NCBI RefSeq assembly: GCF_042432495.1 | Contig: NZ_JBHLXC010000002.1 | Coordinates: 620,001-684,000 of the forward strand | Length of the DNA stretch: 64,000 nt | Reading direction: 5' to 3' | From: Pseudochelatococcus lubricantis | GTDB taxonomy: Bacteria > Pseudomonadota > Alphaproteobacteria > Rhizobiales > Beijerinckiaceae | In this document: one piece after another, positions 62,216 to 64,000 of the stretch | Layout: each line of letters opens with the position of its first letter | Position numbering within the stretch: the stretch's first letter is position 1 | The notes under the pieces: model-generated | The model's database searches: none | What the model saw: only the letters and a program-made list of their open reading frames with translations | What the model was told of the DNA's origin: nothing | Program-made: the position numbers and the translations under genes

Positions 62216-64000
62216 ATGTCCCAGTTGAAACGCGCCGTCGATGCCCTTGCGCGGGGCGACAGTCCCACCATCGCCAGCGTTCCGGACGGCTACGATGTCA
62301 TCGTCGTGGCGGAGCTGGCGCGCGGCCTGCGCGAGAAGGAACTGCCCGCCGTCCTCGTGCACGTGGCGCGCGACGACCGCCGCATGGCGGCGCTCGAAGC
62401 CGGGCTCGCTTTCGCCGCGCCCGAGATCGAGGTGCTGTCGTTCCCCGGCTGGGACTGCCAGCCCTACGACCGCGTGTCGCCCACCTCGGCGGTGACGGCG
62501 CGGCGCATGATGACGCTGGCGCGGCTCGCGCGTACGCGCTCGTCGGAGCAGAAACCGCGCGTCGTGCTCACCACCGTCAATGCGCTCCTGCAAAGGGTGC
62601 CGCCTCTGCGGCAGGTGGCGACGGAGACGTTCTCGGCCGCGCCCGGCAACGCCATCGATATGGACAGGCTGGTCGAGTGGCTGGAGGTGAACGGCTTCGC
62701 GCGCACGCCGACCGTGCGCGACACGGGCGAATATGCCGTGCGCGGCGGCATCGTCGATCTTTTCGCGCCGGGCCTGGCCGAACCGATTCGCCTCGACTTC
62801 TTCGGTGATACGCTCGAATCGATCCGCGCCTTCGATCCCGAGACCCAGCGCACCACCCATCAGTTGCGTTCGCTCGATCTCGTGCCGATGAGCGAGGCGA
62901 AGATCACCACCGAGACGATCCGGCGTTTCAGGCAGGGTTACGTCAAGGCCTTCGGGGCGGCGACCCGCGACGACACATTATATGAAGCCGTGTCGGAGGG
63001 GCGCCGCCATCCCGGTCTCGAACACTGGCTGCCGCTGCTGCACGACCGTCTCGACACCCTGTTCGACTACCTGCCCGGCGTGCCGCTGGTGCTCGATTCG
63101 CTGTCGGGCGAAGCGGCAGTCGAGCGCTTCGCGCAGGTGCGCGACTACTACGAGGCGCGCAGGGCGGCGGCCGGTGATCCGGCGCGTGCCGGCGCCGGCA
63201 CGCCCTACAATCCGCTGCCGCCCGGGCAGCTCTACCTCACGGAGAGCGAATGGGCCGAGCGGCAGGCGACGCTTCCGCTGGCGCGGCTCACGCCCTTTCA
63301 CGAGCCGGACGACGCGGCGCGCATGGTCATCGACGCGGGGGCGAAGCCTGGCCGCAACTTCGCGCCCGAGCGGGTGGACGACACGGCCAACGTGTTCAAG
63401 GCCGCCGTCGATCATGTGCGCGACCTCACGCAGGCGAAGAAGCGCGTGGTGATCGCGGCGTGGTCGGACGGCTCGCGTGAGCGCCTGTCGCACGTGCTGG
63501 CCGACCACGGCCTGAAGCCGCTGACGAACGTCGGGCGTTTCGATGTCGCGCTGGCGCTGCCGCGTAACGAGGTGGCGCTCGCCGTCTGGGGGCTGGAGGC
63601 CGGTTTCGAGACGGCGAATCTCGCCGTCATCGGCGAGCAGGACATTCTGGGCGACCGCCTCGTACGCCAGAAGCGCAAGGCGCGCCGTGCGCAGGATGTC
63701 ATCACCGAGGCGGCCGGCCTTTCGGCGGGCGATCTCGTCGTGCATGTCGACCACGGCATCGGCCGTTTCGTGGACCTGAAGACGATTACGGCCGCCGGCG
63801 CGCCGCTGGACTGCCTCGAAATCCACTATGCGGGCGGCGACAAGCTGTTCCTGCCGGTGGTCAACATCGAACTGCTGTCGCGCTACGGCTCCGAGGATAC
63901 CGAGGTGCCGCTCGACAAGCTCGGCGGCGGCGCCTGGCAGGCCCGCAAGGCCAAGCTCAAGCAGCGTATCCGCATGATGGCGGGCGAGCTGATCAAGGTC
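62216..64000 (+). CDS. mfd: Transcription-repair coupling factor Mfd (partial, runs off the window)
   Basis: The frame is open from ATG 62216 to the last base, 595 codons, about half of a normal Mfd. Mfd removes stalled RNA polymerase and recruits UvrA. The N-terminal UvrB-homology domain includes PGWDCQPYDRVSP (about residues 79-91) and GEYAVRGGIVDLFAPG (about 172-187). The RNA-polymerase-interaction domain of the CarD/TRCF type begins GDLVVHVDHGIGRF near 503-516. The helicase domains lie beyond the window. The start is 19 bases past the sdhE stop. Confidence 0.95.
   Translation, partial: MSQLKRAVDALARGDSPTIASVPDGYDVIVVAELARGLREKELPAVLVHVARDDRRMAALEAGLAFAAPEIEVLSFPGWDCQPYDRVSPTSAVTARRMMTLARLARTRSSEQKPRVVLTTVNALLQRVPPLRQVATETFSAAPGNAIDMDRLVEWLEVNGFARTPTVRDTGEYAVRGGIVDLFAPGLAEPIRLDFFGDTLESIRAFDPETQRTTHQLRSLDLVPMSEAKITTETIRRFRQGYVKAFGAATRDDTLYEAVSEGRRHPGLEHWLPLLHDRLDTLFDYLPGVPLVLDSLSGEAAVERFAQVRDYYEARRAAAGDPARAGAGTPYNPLPPGQLYLTESEWAERQATLPLARLTPFHEPDDAARMVIDAGAKPGRNFAPERVDDTANVFKAAVDHVRDLTQAKKRVVIAAWSDGSRERLSHVLADHGLKPLTNVGRFDVALALPRNEVALAVWGLEAGFETANLAVIGEQDILGDRLVRQKRKARRAQDVITEAAGLSAGDLVVHVDHGIGRFVDLKTITAAGAPLDCLEIHYAGGDKLFLPVVNIELLSRYGSEDTEVPLDKLGGGAWQARKAKLKQRIRMMAGELIKV

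Overview
The window is GC-rich chromosomal DNA from an alphaproteobacterium, most likely of the order Hyphomicrobiales (Rhizobiales). I infer this from lineage-typical genes: an mbfA iron exporter behind an Irr-type iron control element, an ExoR homologue, a PopZ/DUF2497 protein beside tolC, a DksA with a degenerate zinc finger, IalB, class II DAHP synthase next to gor, rpiA and gph, and recG divergent from sdhE-mfd. No species can be named from the sequence.

Layout. Positions 1-2296 hold a UPF0114 membrane protein and mbfA. Positions 2297-13568 are an integrated mobile element of about 11.3 kb inserted in the 3' half of a tRNA-Lys gene and bounded by a perfect 48-bp direct repeat. It carries a P4-type tyrosine integrase in a tightly overlapping four-gene cluster (205-aa unknown, 32-aa membrane peptide, lipoprotein). 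Next come a low-GC, transferred-looking 865-aa protein joining an HD phosphohydrolase-like domain to an Hsp90-type GHKL ATPase domain, and a convergent non-coding block with palindromes, a 28-bp inverted repeat and eight GCAAAGA copies that looks like a replication origin. A leftward cassette of AlpA-like regulator, 365-aa unknown protein and primase-polymerase/SF3-type helicase follows. There are no capsid, terminase, relaxase or conjugation genes, so the element resembles a phage satellite (PICI or P4-like plan) with a probable defence gene as cargo. This is the most novel part of the window.

From 13.5 kb onward the content is housekeeping: tRNA-Lys, gpt, a CinA-type MoCF protein, a LemA-like protein, rlmN, ialB, a SulP transporter, small regulators and envelope proteins, creA, and leuA behind a leucine-rich leader peptide with attenuator-like pairing. 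Then come DAHP synthase, gor, a DUF2059 protein, rpiA, gph, tRNA-Val, ubiA, rsmE, gloA, dksA, a DUF971 protein, an orphan TRAP binding protein, mrp, a beta-hydroxyacid dehydrogenase, a siderophore-interacting protein, cysE, and an amino-acid ABC importer lacking a local ATPase gene. The right end holds popZ, tolC, pcm, tRNA-Cys, tRNA-Asn, rnk, a large AsmA-like protein, bcp, valS, exoR, xthA, recG, sdhE and the first 595 codons of mfd, which runs off the window.

Regulation visible in the sequence includes the iron control element at mbfA, the leuA leader, a shared 13-bp motif at the cysE and ABC-importer promoters, and phased repeats upstream of the element integrase.
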